A DNA stretch of 64,000 bases from Nelumbo lutea. Lineage: Eukaryota > Streptophyta > Magnoliopsida > Proteales > Nelumbonaceae. The translations under genes and the position numbers were made by a program. Of the stretch, positions 24,251 to 38,900 are shown piece after piece (position 1 is the stretch's first letter; each line of letters begins with the position of its first letter). The notes beneath the pieces are model-generated. The model did not search any database and was not told where the DNA came from. It saw nothing but the letters and a program-made list of their open reading frames with translations. The stretch spans positions 65,072,383-65,136,382 of the forward strand of contig JAKGHH010000002.1 of NCBI GenBank assembly GCA_022828595.1. The letters run 5' to 3'.

Positions 24251-25149
24251 TTTTCATAACCCATACGCATGTATGCTTGCTCTTTAGTGTTTTCACTTAG
24301 AAGCTAGCTATTCTCATCGTGTGCTTGGGATGCATGTATCCTTCATGAGCAACCCTCATCAACACATATTTAACAGTGAAGTAGAGTTTGTTATTTTTCA
24401 TTCTAATAAGATGTACACCCTATAATAATAATAATAATCATCATCTTCATTCTCTTGCCCATCATCATCACTAGCATTTTCCATATGTTGTACATTGTCT
24501 ATATTGTCTTCATGACAGTTGATGCATTCTACAAATCCACATGTCATAAAGAAAACAATTTCTTGCAAATCTCCATGAATGTTGAACATGATATCAATGT
24601 CATTTTCACGAGTAAGTATCCCCATATGGTCATGTAGCTCCTATCCAGTATCTTATAATTTATACTCAGTATATCACCATTTGATATGCTATATGCTAAA
24701 TAGAACCACCAACGTATTCCATATTGCTATCATGATAACACCACTCACCCGTAGAGTTTACAGTAAATGTAAATATTTCGGTACTTGTACCTGCAAAAAA
24801 AAATTTAGGAAAAAGGATAACACAAGATGTTAGAATGTAAATTGAATATCTAGCTATGTATTATAGAAACTAAATTTAATAAATTAGAAGATTTCCAAAC
24901 CGTCATAGTAAATTAGCTAGGGCACTCATTAATAATGGTTAAAGAGGAGAAAAATAAAATAAGTAAGAATTAGGACATAATTTGTTTTCTTATCAAATGT
25001 TGTTTTTCAAGAAAACCATTCATTATTCTTCACTTCTCATGCAACCAAACACAACTTTATTTTAATCATTCTCATGTATGCATTTTTGAAATGTCACAAA
25101 AATAGAATAAAATATTTTTGGCTTGAAAATATTCCATTCATTTTGTTTT

Positions 25150-25325
25150 TTGATTTTCAAAAATTGAGAGTTGTGAATCCGATATTACAAGATGTAAGGG
25201 TCAAGTGACCATTTCGCCCTTCATGTTAAGATTACTAATGCTTATGGTGCACATTTAGACACTGATGGCGAAATTGGTTAAAGTTAACTCTAATTTGGCC
25301 ACCTATGGGTTTAGTGAAAGAGATA
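25150..25325 (-). repeat. Single inverted copy of the 177-bp repeat
   Basis: The reverse complement contains the same blocks as the array at 18540-19640: 'aaacccataggtggccaaattagag', 'gtgtctaaatgtgcaccataag' and 'gggcgaaatggtcacttgacc', in the same order. With the array it brackets the MULE transposase, consistent with both belonging to the ends of one element. Confidence 0.8.
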
Positions 25326-25568
25326 GTGAATAGACTTTACTATCTCAATGTTCTCTCCATTAAATGAGTGAGTGGTATCAAATCCTTTAAGACAGAAGTG
25401 TTTATTTAATGTTTTGCTTATGTGGCACCTAGTGGTGTTTAGCTGTCAATAAATACAAAAAAAATATTTATCAACAGCTTTTTCTTGGTTTTCAAGACAA
25501 ATCAAGTACAAATGCTTTTCTAATAAATAGAAACTATACCAAATATAGACTAAGTAATTAACCCTTTA

Positions 25569-25928
25569 GGCTGCGTTTGGAAGAGGTGTAAAATGTCACA
25601 ACTATAAAAATACATTAATGACATTTTACATTGAACCGTATATATAATGACAATTGTGTTTTGAAAATCAATGTAAAAAATGTAAAATTTTACATCAATG
25701 AAATCGATGTAGTTTTTACGTCGATTATCAATGTAACACTTTAAAAGCGATGATATTTTATATCTATTGTTAACGTAAAACTACACTCCACCCAAATGCA
25801 CACAAAACTGAATTAAAGTATAGTTTTACGTCAATAATAATTACACTCTTTTACCAAATGCATACAAAAAACGAACTGATATAAATTTTACATTTAATTC
25901 TTAATTTACATCACATCCAAATGCAATT
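25569..25928. mobile_element. Tourist/PIF-type MITE, about 360 bp
   Basis: Left end GGCTGCGTTTGGAAGAGGTG. The right end, reverse-complemented, reads AATTGCATTTGGATGTGATG. Flanked by TTA on both sides (25566-25568 and 25929-25931), the 3-bp target preference of PIF/Tourist elements. The interior contains repeated 'atgtaaaa/ttttacat' inverted motifs and no ORF. It lies about 600 bp upstream of the start of the thioredoxin-fold gene. Confidence 0.7.
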
Positions 25929-26520
25929 TTAGTAAAACACCCTTTTTGCCGTCAAACAACTTTTCCTTTCCCACTTGTTTCCCACCAAAATCATCAAAAT
26001 CTACTATCCCAAAAATTGCCATAAATTTTTTTCATCCTATTTCGTGACATTCCACGAATCAACATGGAAAGAAAGAATATTTAAAATTATTTCATATTTT
26101 TCCTTTCCACTCCACGAACAAAACGATCACGTGAAACCATTAAGGCGCACAATAAACAAATCAACGGTGGAGCAGAGTAACTGCATTAATTTCACGTGGT
26201 CTTTTTTTTCTTTTTTTTTTTTTTTTCAAAATTTCACGGGGTCTTATAGTCTATTCTCTTAATATTTTAATTTTTAAATAAATAAAGGAAAGTCATTAGC
26301 TTCATTGGCTTAACATCTGTCAATGGACATTGTCAGATTGTGGCATTGTGGGCCCCACAGGAGAATTGAAGTGATTACTGGGCCAATCCAGGGGAAGATT
26401 TGCGGCCACGGAAGACAATACGTACTTCCCCACTAGTCACCAGTTCATTTGTACTTCTGGCCTTCGGCCGCTTATATCCTTCCGAGTTCCGGTCACCTGA
26501 CTAGAAATTCCCGTGAAATA
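25929..26520 (+). promoter_or_regulatory. Promoter/5' leader of the thioredoxin-fold gene
   Basis: Sequence between the MITE and the ATG at 26521. It includes a T-rich tract at 26202-26226, a GC-richer stretch at 26330-26420 with ATTGGCT/CCAAT-like motifs, and the likely leader from about 26430. No clear TATA box is seen. An in-frame upstream extension to 26449 exists, but the family start (MAGVL) points to 26521. Confidence 0.5.
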
Positions 26521-29500
26521 ATGGCTGGAGTTCTTAACTTCCGACCGACACCAGTTCTCCGATTACCTTCGTCCTCTAGAAAACCTAACAATAAGGTTTC
26601 ACTCAGAGTTGCGGCCGAGCTTTCAGAAACCTCTCTCCCTTCTTCTTCTGCTTCTGTCAGCACAGAAGAAAGACTTAACAACTTATCTCCAATTATATCT
26701 CCTCCTCCCAATTTCAAGCCTCCCCAGCCGAAGCGGTTCGCAGTTCGCCCTGACAAGATTTTCGACATACTCGGGGCTTCTCTCGCTTTGATATTTCGTC
26801 TAGGAACTGGAGTTTTTGTTTCGGGGTATCAATTGCAGCCCTCTCTGATTTATCTGGTTTCTTATGGTATCTATTTGTTCTTTTTATTTGATCAGTTCGT
26901 TAGCCTCATGAGGTTTTTAATAGGGAGAAAAAATGGGTTGAAATTGAATATGCAGTTCTGTTGGATTTCAATTTCAATGTCTTCAGTTATTTGCTTTAAT
27001 AAATTATCTAAAACGTTCCTTCTTAATCATTTCTTTTTCTGTCTGTTCATTATTTTTTGTGGGAATGAATTTATCTGAAGTAATGCACGTAAAATTATTG
27101 CACAAGCAGACAGTTTTATTCTGTATCTCTCTCACTAAACGTTCATGCTTCAACATAACCAATGGAGAAGCACGGTTCCTGATTTTTTTTTTTAATATTT
27201 GTATTGTTCCGTGGCAGGTATTCTGCATCTTTTGTATCTTCTGATGAGATTCCCCCGGGCCAGTATGCACTAGAAATTGCAGGTAATATAGCACCCAAAA
27301 ATGAACTCGAAATGCATGGGAAAGACTGATTTATTCTCTCTAACATAAGTTGCTAAGTAAATATCTACAACGTAAATGCCAAGTCAATAGAAGAAAAGAA
27401 TATTGGTAACTATATAAGAAAAAAAAGAAGACATTTAGCATTGGAACAACCATAGGTGAACAACTTATGAGTCATGTTATGGGGACAGTGGCTGAGCAAA
27501 GATTAAATTGTGAAACAATAATTCTGAAAATCAATTTGCCTTCTTTTTCTTGTGATGTGAACTACTAGCTCTAAATTCTCAGGCAATTGATGGAAAAAAA
27601 AGTTTATAGAGAAGAAAGGAGTTTCAAATGGAAATACCACCTGTAGTCTACCGGAGTAGCAGGTCAGGTTTGTGAGCTTTGAAAGTCTGGAGAGCTAAAG
27701 GAAGTTAGAGAGCTGAGGAAGTTCTGAGTGCAAGTGAAGGAATATAATGTCCAAACTGAGGCTCAGTTTCCCTTCATATAGTTGATATCAGATTTTGTCA
27801 GAAGAAATTTTCCTTATTTGTCCTTTTTCTTGATGCAGAATATTTTTTTTTCCTTTTCAGGTAAGCTGTTAGGCAGCTATGCTAGCTCAGAACAACTTGT
27901 TAGACCATGTAGTCAAGTGGCTGAGGCTGATGTTGACATGCTATTATTTCGTTATTTGATATTCAATATTCCCACATGTGCTCGTTGATTATCCCTTATT
28001 GCCTCATTGTCATGTTATTCCTAATTCATGTTCCTTTCCATTTTAAAACTCATATCCTTGGACCTTTTTGCAGCTTGTGTGTTTACTTCATTTCACAATT
28101 TTCTTTGACTCACAATTGGCATACATGCCCTAGTTCACATTTCACATTACTCTGCTTTAGTCTATGGTTGACATTTCTACCCTCTTACACCACCATTGTT
28201 AAAACACTTGACCATAAATGAACAAATTTCAATTATAAAAAATCTTCATCAAGAAACATTAGAAATAGAAATATAGAAGGGCATCTTAGAATCTAAAAGT
28301 TTTAAGTAAACAACTAAGACATCTAAAGTGTTGCAATTTTAATAACAAGTATTTTTTTGATTAATAACAAAAATTTTATATACAGAAAATTTAATAACAA
28401 GTATGGAAGGAAGGAAATAGTAAATATTAATAAAAAAAATCATCAAATTGATTATTTTCAGTTTCATGGTTCAATACCATAAAATGGGAGAGGTTGAAAT
28501 GGACGAAGTCCTCCCACAGAATGAATTGGGCAGAAAGAGAATGGCTATAAAGTTATCAATACCTTCAGGACCAAATGTTGGGCAATCAAAAAATAAATAT
28601 CTATGTGAGTCTAGAACTCTAGATGAGATGAGGCTGATGATATTGAATATTGATACGACAGGAAATTATTTTTAGGAGTAACTTCTACTAATTATTAGAA
28701 AGTACAAGTATCACAACTACTTAATATTTCTCCTGCGCTCAAGGTCCCAATGTGGTCCTTATTTAGTATTTCTGAAAGTAGCTTATCCACTTTTATCTCC
28801 TTGTCCTTCTCCAAGATTCTCTTTTTCATTCTTAATGAATCTACAGAATCTGGGTTCTTACATTCTTGAACTTATGCTACAAACCATCATAATGACAAAT
28901 CGGCAACTAAAACACAACACTTCTTGATGCAATGACAAAATTAACCTTCTTCTGTTAAAGCTCAATGATTGATGTTTAATTACTTATCTATCAAAAAAAA
29001 TGTTTAATTACTTCAATATTCAATCACCATTGAGCCATGGGTTTCATAGAAGGAAACAAAAAGAAATCCTCATACCATGGTGCTTATCCAAGTAATTCTA
29101 AGAGTTCTCAAGGAACCAAAAGTGAAAAGGAAAATATAAGAAAACCTCCTTAAAATGCCATTCATCTCAATTACTCTCCGGAACAACGTATGCATGTTGT
29201 GACACACTCACACCTATTGAAGCAATACCCTTCACCAGTAATGATAAAAGGGAGGTGTGTATTGTCAAATGCACATTGATTTAGGTTGTGAACTGTTTTA
29301 TAGGGAGGAGTTAAATAGTGTGGGCAACACCTCTTTTACCATATAGAGTTTGTAGAATAAGGAGACAGATCGGTAGAGAGGGATTTTGGGTTACTGGCAA
29401 GAAAAAGAGATCTGTTACAAGTTGAAGGGGCTAGAAGAGCTAGGGGCAGACTGAAAAGGACTGGATGGAAGTAATAAGAAATGATTTAAGTGCCCATAAT

Positions 29501-32500
29501 TTAACAATGGATATGGCACTGAACAGAATGGAATGGTGAAACAGAATTTATGTAGCCAACCCCTATAATTGGAACAAACCTTAGATGATAATGATGATGA
29601 CTGCCACAACATTTGTCCTTCCCTAGGAGTGACTACCATTTTTTCTTTTTGATTCCAGTGTTTCGAAAGGTACTGGTGCTTGTCATTATTTTTTTTCCAG
29701 AATGATAATTTAACAATGGATATGGCACTGAACAGAATGGAATGGTGAAACAGAATTTATGTAGCCAACCCCTATAATTGGAACAAACCTTAGATGATAA
29801 TGATGATGACTTTCACAACATTTGTCCTTCCCTAGGAGTGACTACCATTTTTTCTTTTTGATTCCAGTGTTTCAAAAGATTCTGGTGCTTGTCATTATTT
29901 TTTTTCCAGAATGATAAGGGGAGAGGCCATTGCTTGGTTTAATGGTGAAAATCTTGGGGTGACAAGTGTGAGAATACAGGTTTGAGTCTGAGAGCACTTT
30001 ATGGAAAAATTGTAAAGGTAGGCCAGTGTACACAGTTTCCTTTGTATTTGATTTTCTTTAGAATGAAGTGCCTTACCTTTTTCTTCCAAAAAAAAAAAAA
30101 AAAACAGATAAGGCCCCTAGGCACACAGATGAGACACATTTCAAGGTATGCACCTTGCCTAGGTCCAGGTGCATCTCCTTTGAAAAGGTTTGCCCCAGTC
30201 ATCTTTCATTTGTTGAATGGCCAGTTGTGTGCTAACTTCCATGCAATTTATGTTCTTTGACAACTATTTATAGTTTGATGATATTTGTAACAGTTTTCTT
30301 GGAGTCAAAGAAGAACCTCAACTCTATCAATATCAGCTTCTCTGTCTTATGTTTCTGTTATATATTATTGTGCTTGATTGATCATACAGGATCTGGCCCA
30401 AATCATTCTTCAACCATGAGTGGTAAACACATATTATCTATTACTACCTCCCTCAGGAAAAAAAAAAAAGAAAAAAAAAACAGAAGAAGATGTAAAAAAG
30501 AAAAAAAAAGTAAGACAAAATATCTTAAAGCAAAAAAGAAAAAATCAAGATCATCAAAGGAAACTCCTGTAATTGAAAATTGGGAATGTTGTTATGATGA
30601 TGTAATGTGTACTCTATTGATTTTTACAGTTAGGATGATTCTCTTGCCTTTCCTGTTGGTTTAAAATGCTACAACAGGTTTCAAGGTGAAAGAGACCTCA
30701 AAATTAGGCCCTCGTCCAGAGAAGCCTATTGAGATCTATGAATTTGAAAGGTACTATGTTTATTTATTTATTTTCTATGACTTATGGACCTTATTTAAGG
30801 TTCCATGGTGTTTCTAATGCTTATTTTCATGATTGGGCTCAAAACATTGTTATTCTTTTTTGGTTTATGGTTTGTCTTGTGAACTTTATATATCAATTAT
30901 TTGCAATGGCAAATGACTAACTTAGTGCATATATTGCTTTCTTATATGTTGATCATCCTGGACCATGTGGAAATTTCAGCTGTCCATTCTGTCGGAAGGT
31001 AAAATCAACGAAAGTGTTAATATCTATTATTTTTTGTTTACAACAATCACATGCTTTTTTGGTCTTTCCTCTTCTACTGAATTCCTTTCTGACTTGATGT
31101 TTCAAGACCTTAACAGAAATAGCAACCTGCACTCAATTCATCAGCTAGGGCCCTTTTTGCTCAAACTGTATGATTACCTCTTGGATGCTTTGTACCCATG
31201 ATTTAGTCCTGCAAACTTCAACTTCAACTGCCCTATTTTTGAAAAGAATCTGACTGTTATCTTATACTCAAGCTTTTAAAGTTTGTCAAAATTTCAGAAA
31301 TTTGACATTTGATTCTGGTTTCTGCTATTGCCAAGATGTAAAAAGGAGAAATAAGGCAAGATATATATGAGAGAAAAAGAGGAAAGAAGAGAGAAAAATA
31401 GGAAAAAATATGAGTTTTTTTTTTTCCTGAACAAACATAAATTTTTCTTGTATTTCATCCACAATGATGAATTTCCTATCAGATATCCTAAAAAGAAATT
31501 CATTTTTAGAAGGAGCCACAGCACATTCAAAAACCAAAACCTTACTTACGTCCAGGTCAGACTTTGTTCGTGTTTAAGGCAAGATTATCTTATCAATCTA
31601 AAACTTCCCCATCCAAAATCTGATCCTCTATTTGAATTGTTGATAAATAAAGAAGGAAGCGTATATATTTGGTGTGGAAAGCAATGCTAGTGATTGGGTC
31701 ACTCATGTCCACCATATACACTTTTTTTATTTTTGCATATAGTAGTTTAGATATGCATATTTGACTTAGCTAGAATGGGAAGGACTGATTTTAAAATGTG
31801 GTTACTTGTTGGTAACATGTGTTGCACAGGTTAGGGAAATTGTAGCTGTCTTGGATCTTGATGTTCTGTTTTATCCTTGTCCAAGAAATGGTCCAAATTT
31901 TCGTCGCAGAGTTGCTCAGATTGGTGGAAAACAGCAATTCCCTTACATGGTCAGTTAATGAGAAATAATGATTGAGAAAACATTTTTAAGATGATGTAGA
32001 CATATTTGAAAATTGTTTTTTTAGAAAAAATAAAGTATATTGTATTATTGTGTGGAAGGGGTAACTCCAATATAGAGACTGGCTGTACATGAAGAGAGAA
32101 TGCACAAATATTAGTTTTTAATATAATTAAAAAAAGAGAGCATCAGTTGAATGATTTTAAGCTTTTCCCCATGGAAAGATTTTTTCTGACATATTGTGTA
32201 TGATTTCATCATTTTGAGAGGATCTGCCTTGAAAAAATCTGCTATATCTTCCCATCTGTATTGACAAAATAACAGCCACAGGGAGCATTCTCCAAATAAT
32301 CTTTTTTTTGATCAGCAACTCAAGAAAATTTTATTAAGATTAAAGAACAAAAAGGTACAACAAGAAGTTGTTTGGTCAAAGACCCTTTACAGCAAAGATC
32401 CCCCCACACAGTTAACATTTTAGCCCAAAACAAATGCTGCCTATGAGTTCCTTGCTTAGCCAATCCATCCGCCAACCCTTTTTCAAACCTCCTAACGCAA

Positions 32501-32917
32501 CTTATATGGATTTGCGTATTTATTGTTCATCTGAAATCATTTCTGAATTGCCATAGAACCCCTTCTTCTTTTTTCAACCAGCCAAGGATTATTTTTGAGT
32601 CCCCTTCAAGAATCAGCCTAGTAATTCCCATATCCTTAGCCTTTTGCACCCCAACAATAGCAGCCAAAAATTCAGGTATCACTGAGTCACCTTGGTCAAT
32701 AGGTCCTGAATACAAGCCACATATATTCCCATTCTCATCTCTAAACACTCCAATTCCAGAAGGCCCTGGATTGCCAAAGCTACTTCCATCAAAGTAAGGC
32801 TTCATCCACCCACCACTTGTGGGGCTTCAGGTCTCCAAGATAATCTTGACATATTTGGATATTGTTTCCCCTCATGTACATTCTTCCCTTTTCCTTTTTA
32901 ATGTAAGTTACCTTTTT

Positions 32918-32958
<41 letters not shown>

Positions 32959-35900
32959 AAACAAGACCCTGAATACATTTCACATTTCATTTTCCACTAT
33001 TTGTGCAGGTTAAGAGTTTGGGTGGGTTAGCTTCTATTTGTAATATAGTGGAAGCAACCTAATTGGAAACATTTTACTAAGAGACAACCTAATTGAAAAC
33101 CAATAGACAGGCAATGAACAATAAGAAATATTCAACTCATTTGAACTTGGCCTAGGCCTTCCCAACTATTTGGAGTCAGCTAAACAAATCCTGTTTCATC
33201 TTTCACTTTGTCAAGGATGATATAGTCTTCATCTCTTTCACTACTTGAGTGCAAAATTCATTTTGGCCATCCCTTGAGGTCAACCCTGACCTAACCCAAC
33301 GTGTTAAAACCTCAATAAGTCTAACCATAATCCAACTTGATCTTCAACCTGAGGTTCTCAATCTTAACACAACCTGATCATGAGATGAGTTGTTTGGGTT
33401 GGAAGCTTACCTACCAAATTTGCAAGTACATGCATAGATGCACACTATCATATCCCCATATTTATACATGCACATGTACAAAATAACATGATGTTATAAT
33501 AATATTTTACAATAAACCATCCTTTATCATGTCCCCTCTCCTCCCTCTCTCATAAACATACTTGTATATAGAAATCAATACTTGTATCATATATAATGTA
33601 CATGGATATATAATTACGAGTGTAATACAATGGGTTTGGGTTGGGTTGGCTGCCCAAGGTATCAACCTAACCCAGCCCAACTTTATATCAGGTTAGCATT
33701 TTTTCAACCGTCACCCCAATTCAATCTTCAAACCAACCCTTTTTTGGGTTGAGTTCATGTTGGCCCAGCCCAAATTGCAACTTACAACCCTAACATCAGG
33801 TATCTTTTGTCCACTATGAGCAATGTAGCACATAGCTCTTGATGTTTCACCAGCAGTAATGTTTCTAATAGTTTGTAGGATTGACCGATATGTCCACCCA
33901 TTAAATTGATCCTTTTTTACTTGCTCTTTCTTAGTTTATTGATAATATAAATCTAACAGTGTCACACTATTTATTCTTCAGTTGTATTTAACTTATTGTT
34001 ACCTAGAGAATAATCCAAATAAGAATGAACCTAACTTTTCTTTGGTTGCAGGTGGATCCAAACACTGGTGTATCAATGTATGAATCAGATGATATAATTA
34101 AATATTTGGTTGGGAAATATGGTCAGTTTTGTTATCCTTTTATAAATTTGAAGGATTTATTCATTATATACATTGTTATTACCTATTTAGAGCAAGCTAT
34201 TCCATTATTAATTCTTTTTTTTTTTTTTATCAATAACAGATTCATTATTAATCCTTCTATAGTTCTATACCAGTTTCATTGCTTGGTGAAAAAAACTTAT
34301 TTCATTATATACATTGTTATTACCTATTTAGGGAAACTAATTCATTATTACCTAGATATTAGTTTCATCAGTTGGTGAAAAGAAAAATAAAGAATGTTCA
34401 AAATTTCCCCCTTAGAGTGCTCAGGCAGAAGTTGATCCAACAATCATAGAGCACTAAAAACACTAACAAACACAAGAAAATAAAACCAGAAATGACAAGA
34501 GACACTAATATGAGATTTACATGAATTAGCTTGAAAGCATGTGCCCGGGGGGAAAGGTGGAGATAAATCCACTATTTTGAAAATGGAGAAGATGCAACAG
34601 TCAAGCCTACAGTCATTTCTTTCTCACACTCTCTCAGATCAATGACTTAAAGAAAAACTTGGAACTCAATACTCAAAATTACATATAAGCCCCTTATAAC
34701 CCCACAATTATATTGATAAAAAAAACCCCACATTACACACTATAGTCCATAAAATCTAATTAGATTACATGAACACCCTTTGTCTTCCAACAAATTATTT
34801 ATAGGGTTTTCTTTTTGACTCTCTTTCCTTAGTGGATGTTGATTTTATAAAAGTACTTTTTTAGTTAATTTAATATAGTTGCAGTTTTTAATCTTTAGCA
34901 TATTTTGTATAGGTGAAAAGAGAGAGCGAATGTTGAGGGAGAAACAAAATACAAAGAGAATGAGAATAGAAACTATTGCCCTCTATTCCCCAATTTTATT
35001 ACTTAAGCTGCTGTAATTGGGAAATTTCAATAAAACCCCTATATTAACATGCATAACTGCTCTGTCATATTCCATAGTCCCAATTTCTCATTGCAAATAT
35101 ATTGTTTACAAAAGTAACTCTAAATTACTTCATTTTTTTATATGGTTATAAGCTACTGTTATCATGATTTATTAATGTCTTACATATTTAATCTGTTGAC
35201 CTTGCTGATAAAAAAATATTTTATCTGTTGACCGTGTCCGTATCAGGTGATGGGACAATCCCTTTGATGCTGTCACTTGGGCTACTAACCGTAAGCTTTT
35301 GATTCTCTGGCTGAATCTGAGTGCTTATAGCTTAATCTTTTTATTTCTACTTTAATAGTTACCAGTTTATAGGAATTTTTGCTTTCTTACTGTTCTTATA
35401 TACAACATTATGTTGCAGACTTTAACTGAGGGCTTTGCCATGATTGGTCGTATGGGAAAGGTAAGATGGTTTCCCTCTTACTCAATCTGCTATCGTGTAT
35501 CTTGAGAAATAATAAGGAAATAGACTTACCAAAACATCATTTCCCAAAGAAAACAATAAGATAGGTTATTCAACAAAAGCTTGCAATCATTTTCTCCTTC
35601 TGGTTCATTTTGGGGAATTTGGAATGGGAGGAGCATAAGAATCTCTGAAAACAAGCAGAACCTATAATATATTTGTTTATGGATAGGGTGGCTCTTTGGG
35701 GTTTAACTAGAGAGGAATTCAAAGGAAAGGAATCTATTATTCATCAAAAAAAAATTCAAAGAAAAAGGAATACCATGAATGCTATCTTGAGAAAATAACT
35801 CTTAATTGCAAATTATGCTCTAAAATGACAGTGAAACAAGATTGAATGACCCCAGAAGAGGGTAGACTAAAAATTGAATTTTGATGGCTTCTGTTTAGGT

Positions 35901-38900
35901 AATCCAGGTCTATCAGGAATAGGTGGTATATTTGGATACCTTACTGGCAGATCATTCTTACACTTCTATAGTCCAATCAAAACTGGTAATTCTTTAAGGG
36001 CTGAGTTGACTGAAAGGCCTGAAATTAGCTTCATCAAGGGGATGGGGAGACTTGGTGGAAGGTGACTGTATAGTTGTGATTGACTGGTGCATTATTACAG
36101 GGGAAGGACAATGGTTACTTAAATTTTTATTGGTTGAAGCCAAACTCTAGTAGCCAAACTAAATTGCTCATTCATTTGGATCCCTGGATTTGCAAATGAA
36201 AAAGAGAAGATTCTCTAGTTAGAAGTGGTGTCGGTTGTCAGCATTTGTTTGTATTTGCTCTTTTGTATCCTCCCATTTCTAACACCTTGAAACACCTTTT
36301 CCATCTAATATCTAATAAATTTATTGACCATTACTGATAAAAACCATAATGTAGGTTTTCTGTAAAAGTTGCAAACATTGAAGGTATGATGGCCATTCTT
36401 GATTGGTGTAAACTATTATAAGAATAATTTTTTAAGAAATAGTCTCCAATTTCATACACAGAACTTTTGGGTGGAAAACCATCATCATCCATTAAAACTT
36501 GTCTCCTTTGTCTTTTTGCAGGGAACATCATATTCTCCTTCAAAACTGCCCCCTAAACCACTTGAATTATGGGCCTATGAGGTTGAACACTAAAGAACCA
36601 AACATACTTGATTTTTTTAATCTTGCTATGACATTGTTGGAGCTTCCAACATGTTTTCTAACTTATGACATAAAATTGCAATATTATCCTTCAGGGATCT
36701 CCCTTCTGCAAAGTTGTACGTGAAGTTCTGGTTGAATTAGAGTTGCCACACCTGCTTCGATGGTATTTCTTTTTAATTTTAATTTTATGATGTTGTCAGT
36801 GATTGAATTTTCTATATGCCATGCTGTAATGCCATTTTGGTGGGCTGGTCACCTAAATTCAGGCAATTCTATTAGTTTCCCTCTCTCCTTTTCTTCTTTT
36901 TATCAATTCATAGGTGGGGAAGTGTCTAAAGATCTGTTTTTTCCCGTTTATATCACACCTAATTGTTTAAGCCCCACGAATAACATTTTTTGCTTCTTCA
37001 TGCTAGCTTAATAATTATTTTATTTATCAGTGTTTTGCCTATTGGATTCCAAGTAGAAGTTCCATACTAATATTTTACCAATCTAAGCTGGTGTAAACTG
37101 CAAAAAAGTACTCAAATGTGGATTCCCAAGGTTCACTCGGATCTGATGATTCATGATGATGTCCATGTAGTTTCATTTGGGTAAAGACACTGTACATGAA
37201 GCAGGGAGGAAAGTTACTAGAATGAAGGCCAAAATAAAAATAGATGCAACAATCAGAAGTTTTACCTTCAGGAATTTAACGAAAACCCTCCTATGAAATG
37301 ATCAAAGAAAAAAGGAAAAAGAAAAGCTCTCAAAACTAATTTCAGTATAAACATTAGAAGGCTTTTACAGAATTCAACCCAGAAGGATTTTTTTTTTTTG
37401 ATCAATAACTCGCAGATTTCATTAAAATTAGAGAGAAAAAACACAAGTACAAGAAGAGGGAGATAAACTCTCTTATCTCACCTAACCAAAACAACAAGAC
37501 GAGAACAATTACAAGATAGCCCAGAACAAAGAGTCCCTAGATGCCCCTTGTTTAGCTAACCCATCAACAAAGGAGTTATCACTTCTTTTAACCCATTAAT
37601 TAAATTTCCTCTTCTCATGGCTGTAGTTCCAAAAATTAGCAGTATTATTTCTTAGCCAATCCACTACCAGTTTAGAATCGCCTTCTATGACCAATTTGGT
37701 GATATTCAGTTCAATTGCCTTTCGAATTCCTTTGATAATAGCTGAAATCTCAGCTCTAAGAGAATCACCCATTCCAATTGGCCCTGAAAAGAGAGCAATT
37801 ATCACTCCCTCCTCATTTCTCAAGGCACTCCCAATACCTGATGGACCCGGATTACCCATGCTACTTCCATCAAAATTAAGTTTGATAAAACCACTAGGAG
37901 TGTCCAAGAGGGTAGGGATGTTTCTTTAACCGGAGCTGAAGTTGCAATTTCCTTCCAATTTCCGAATAAATCATCCGTTGAAAAGTCTATAAAAAGAGCC
38001 AAAGACTTCAGCCAATGTACCGCTCTGATCTGAATCAGCTTCAGAATTTCTGGCAGTCTTCTTTCCCTATATGAGAAAATTCTCCTGTTTCTTGCTTCCC
38101 AAATAGTCCAGCAAACAGAAGCCCTGAGACATCTTCACATAACTCTTCCTCTTTTTTTTGACCAGCTATATAAGGATGGAGCAAAAAGTCTCTGTACTTC
38201 TGGTGGAGGAGACCATCTGCATCCAAACAAAAATGAACACCACTCCCAAATGTGATTAGTAACAGAGCAGGAAATCAGTAAATGGCAACCAACCTCACCT
38301 TCAGCCTTGCATAGAACACACCAGTGGGGAGATAAACAACTCGTAGGCCTCTTTCTCTGAAGAAGATCACAAATGTTCGACTCTTTCCAGGATTGCTTCC
38401 CAACAGAAACTCCCAACCTTCGGAGGAATCAGTTTTCAGCTAACTTCCTTTACTAGAAAAGGCTGCCCTAATTGACCCAATGGATGAACTAGAGCTTTGA
38501 AGTAAGAAGCACAAGAAAAAGTTCCAGAGGCTGATAAAGTCTAGACCCTTGTATCTGATTTAGAGGGATCTAAGAAAATACCTTCTAGTATATTAAGAAG
38601 ACACAAAGTACTATTCAGTCTGACTCCCTAACTGCTCTTCTAAAACCCAAGTTCCACCCAAACCCTGAGGAAGCTTGTGAGGGCACCAAGAAACTTGATA
38701 TAGGCTTATTTTTCAAATTAGACAAGGCAAACAGAGAAGGGAACTGACCCTTCAATGGAGAATCCCTGATCCAAACTTCTTCCCAAAATTTAATAGGGTT
38801 ACCAGAGTGCAAATTATACCTTGTCCATGGAATGAAGAGAGGTAAAGAAGCTTGGATAGCTTTCCATGGAGAAGCTCTTGTAGTCCTAGCCAAAATTCCA

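Noticed and set aside
26449..26520. Upstream in-frame extension of exon 1 of the thioredoxin-fold gene
   Set aside because: Family members start with MAGVL, which matches the ATG at 26521; the extension looks like leader sequence.
30257..30664. 135-codon Lys-rich ORF
   Set aside because: An A-rich low-complexity tract in intron 2 of the thioredoxin-fold gene; no domain, no conserved start.
33150..33195. Possible SINE in intron 5
   Set aside because: A short motif recalls plant SINEs, but no A/B box promoter, clear tail or target duplication was found; recorded only as an old repeat.
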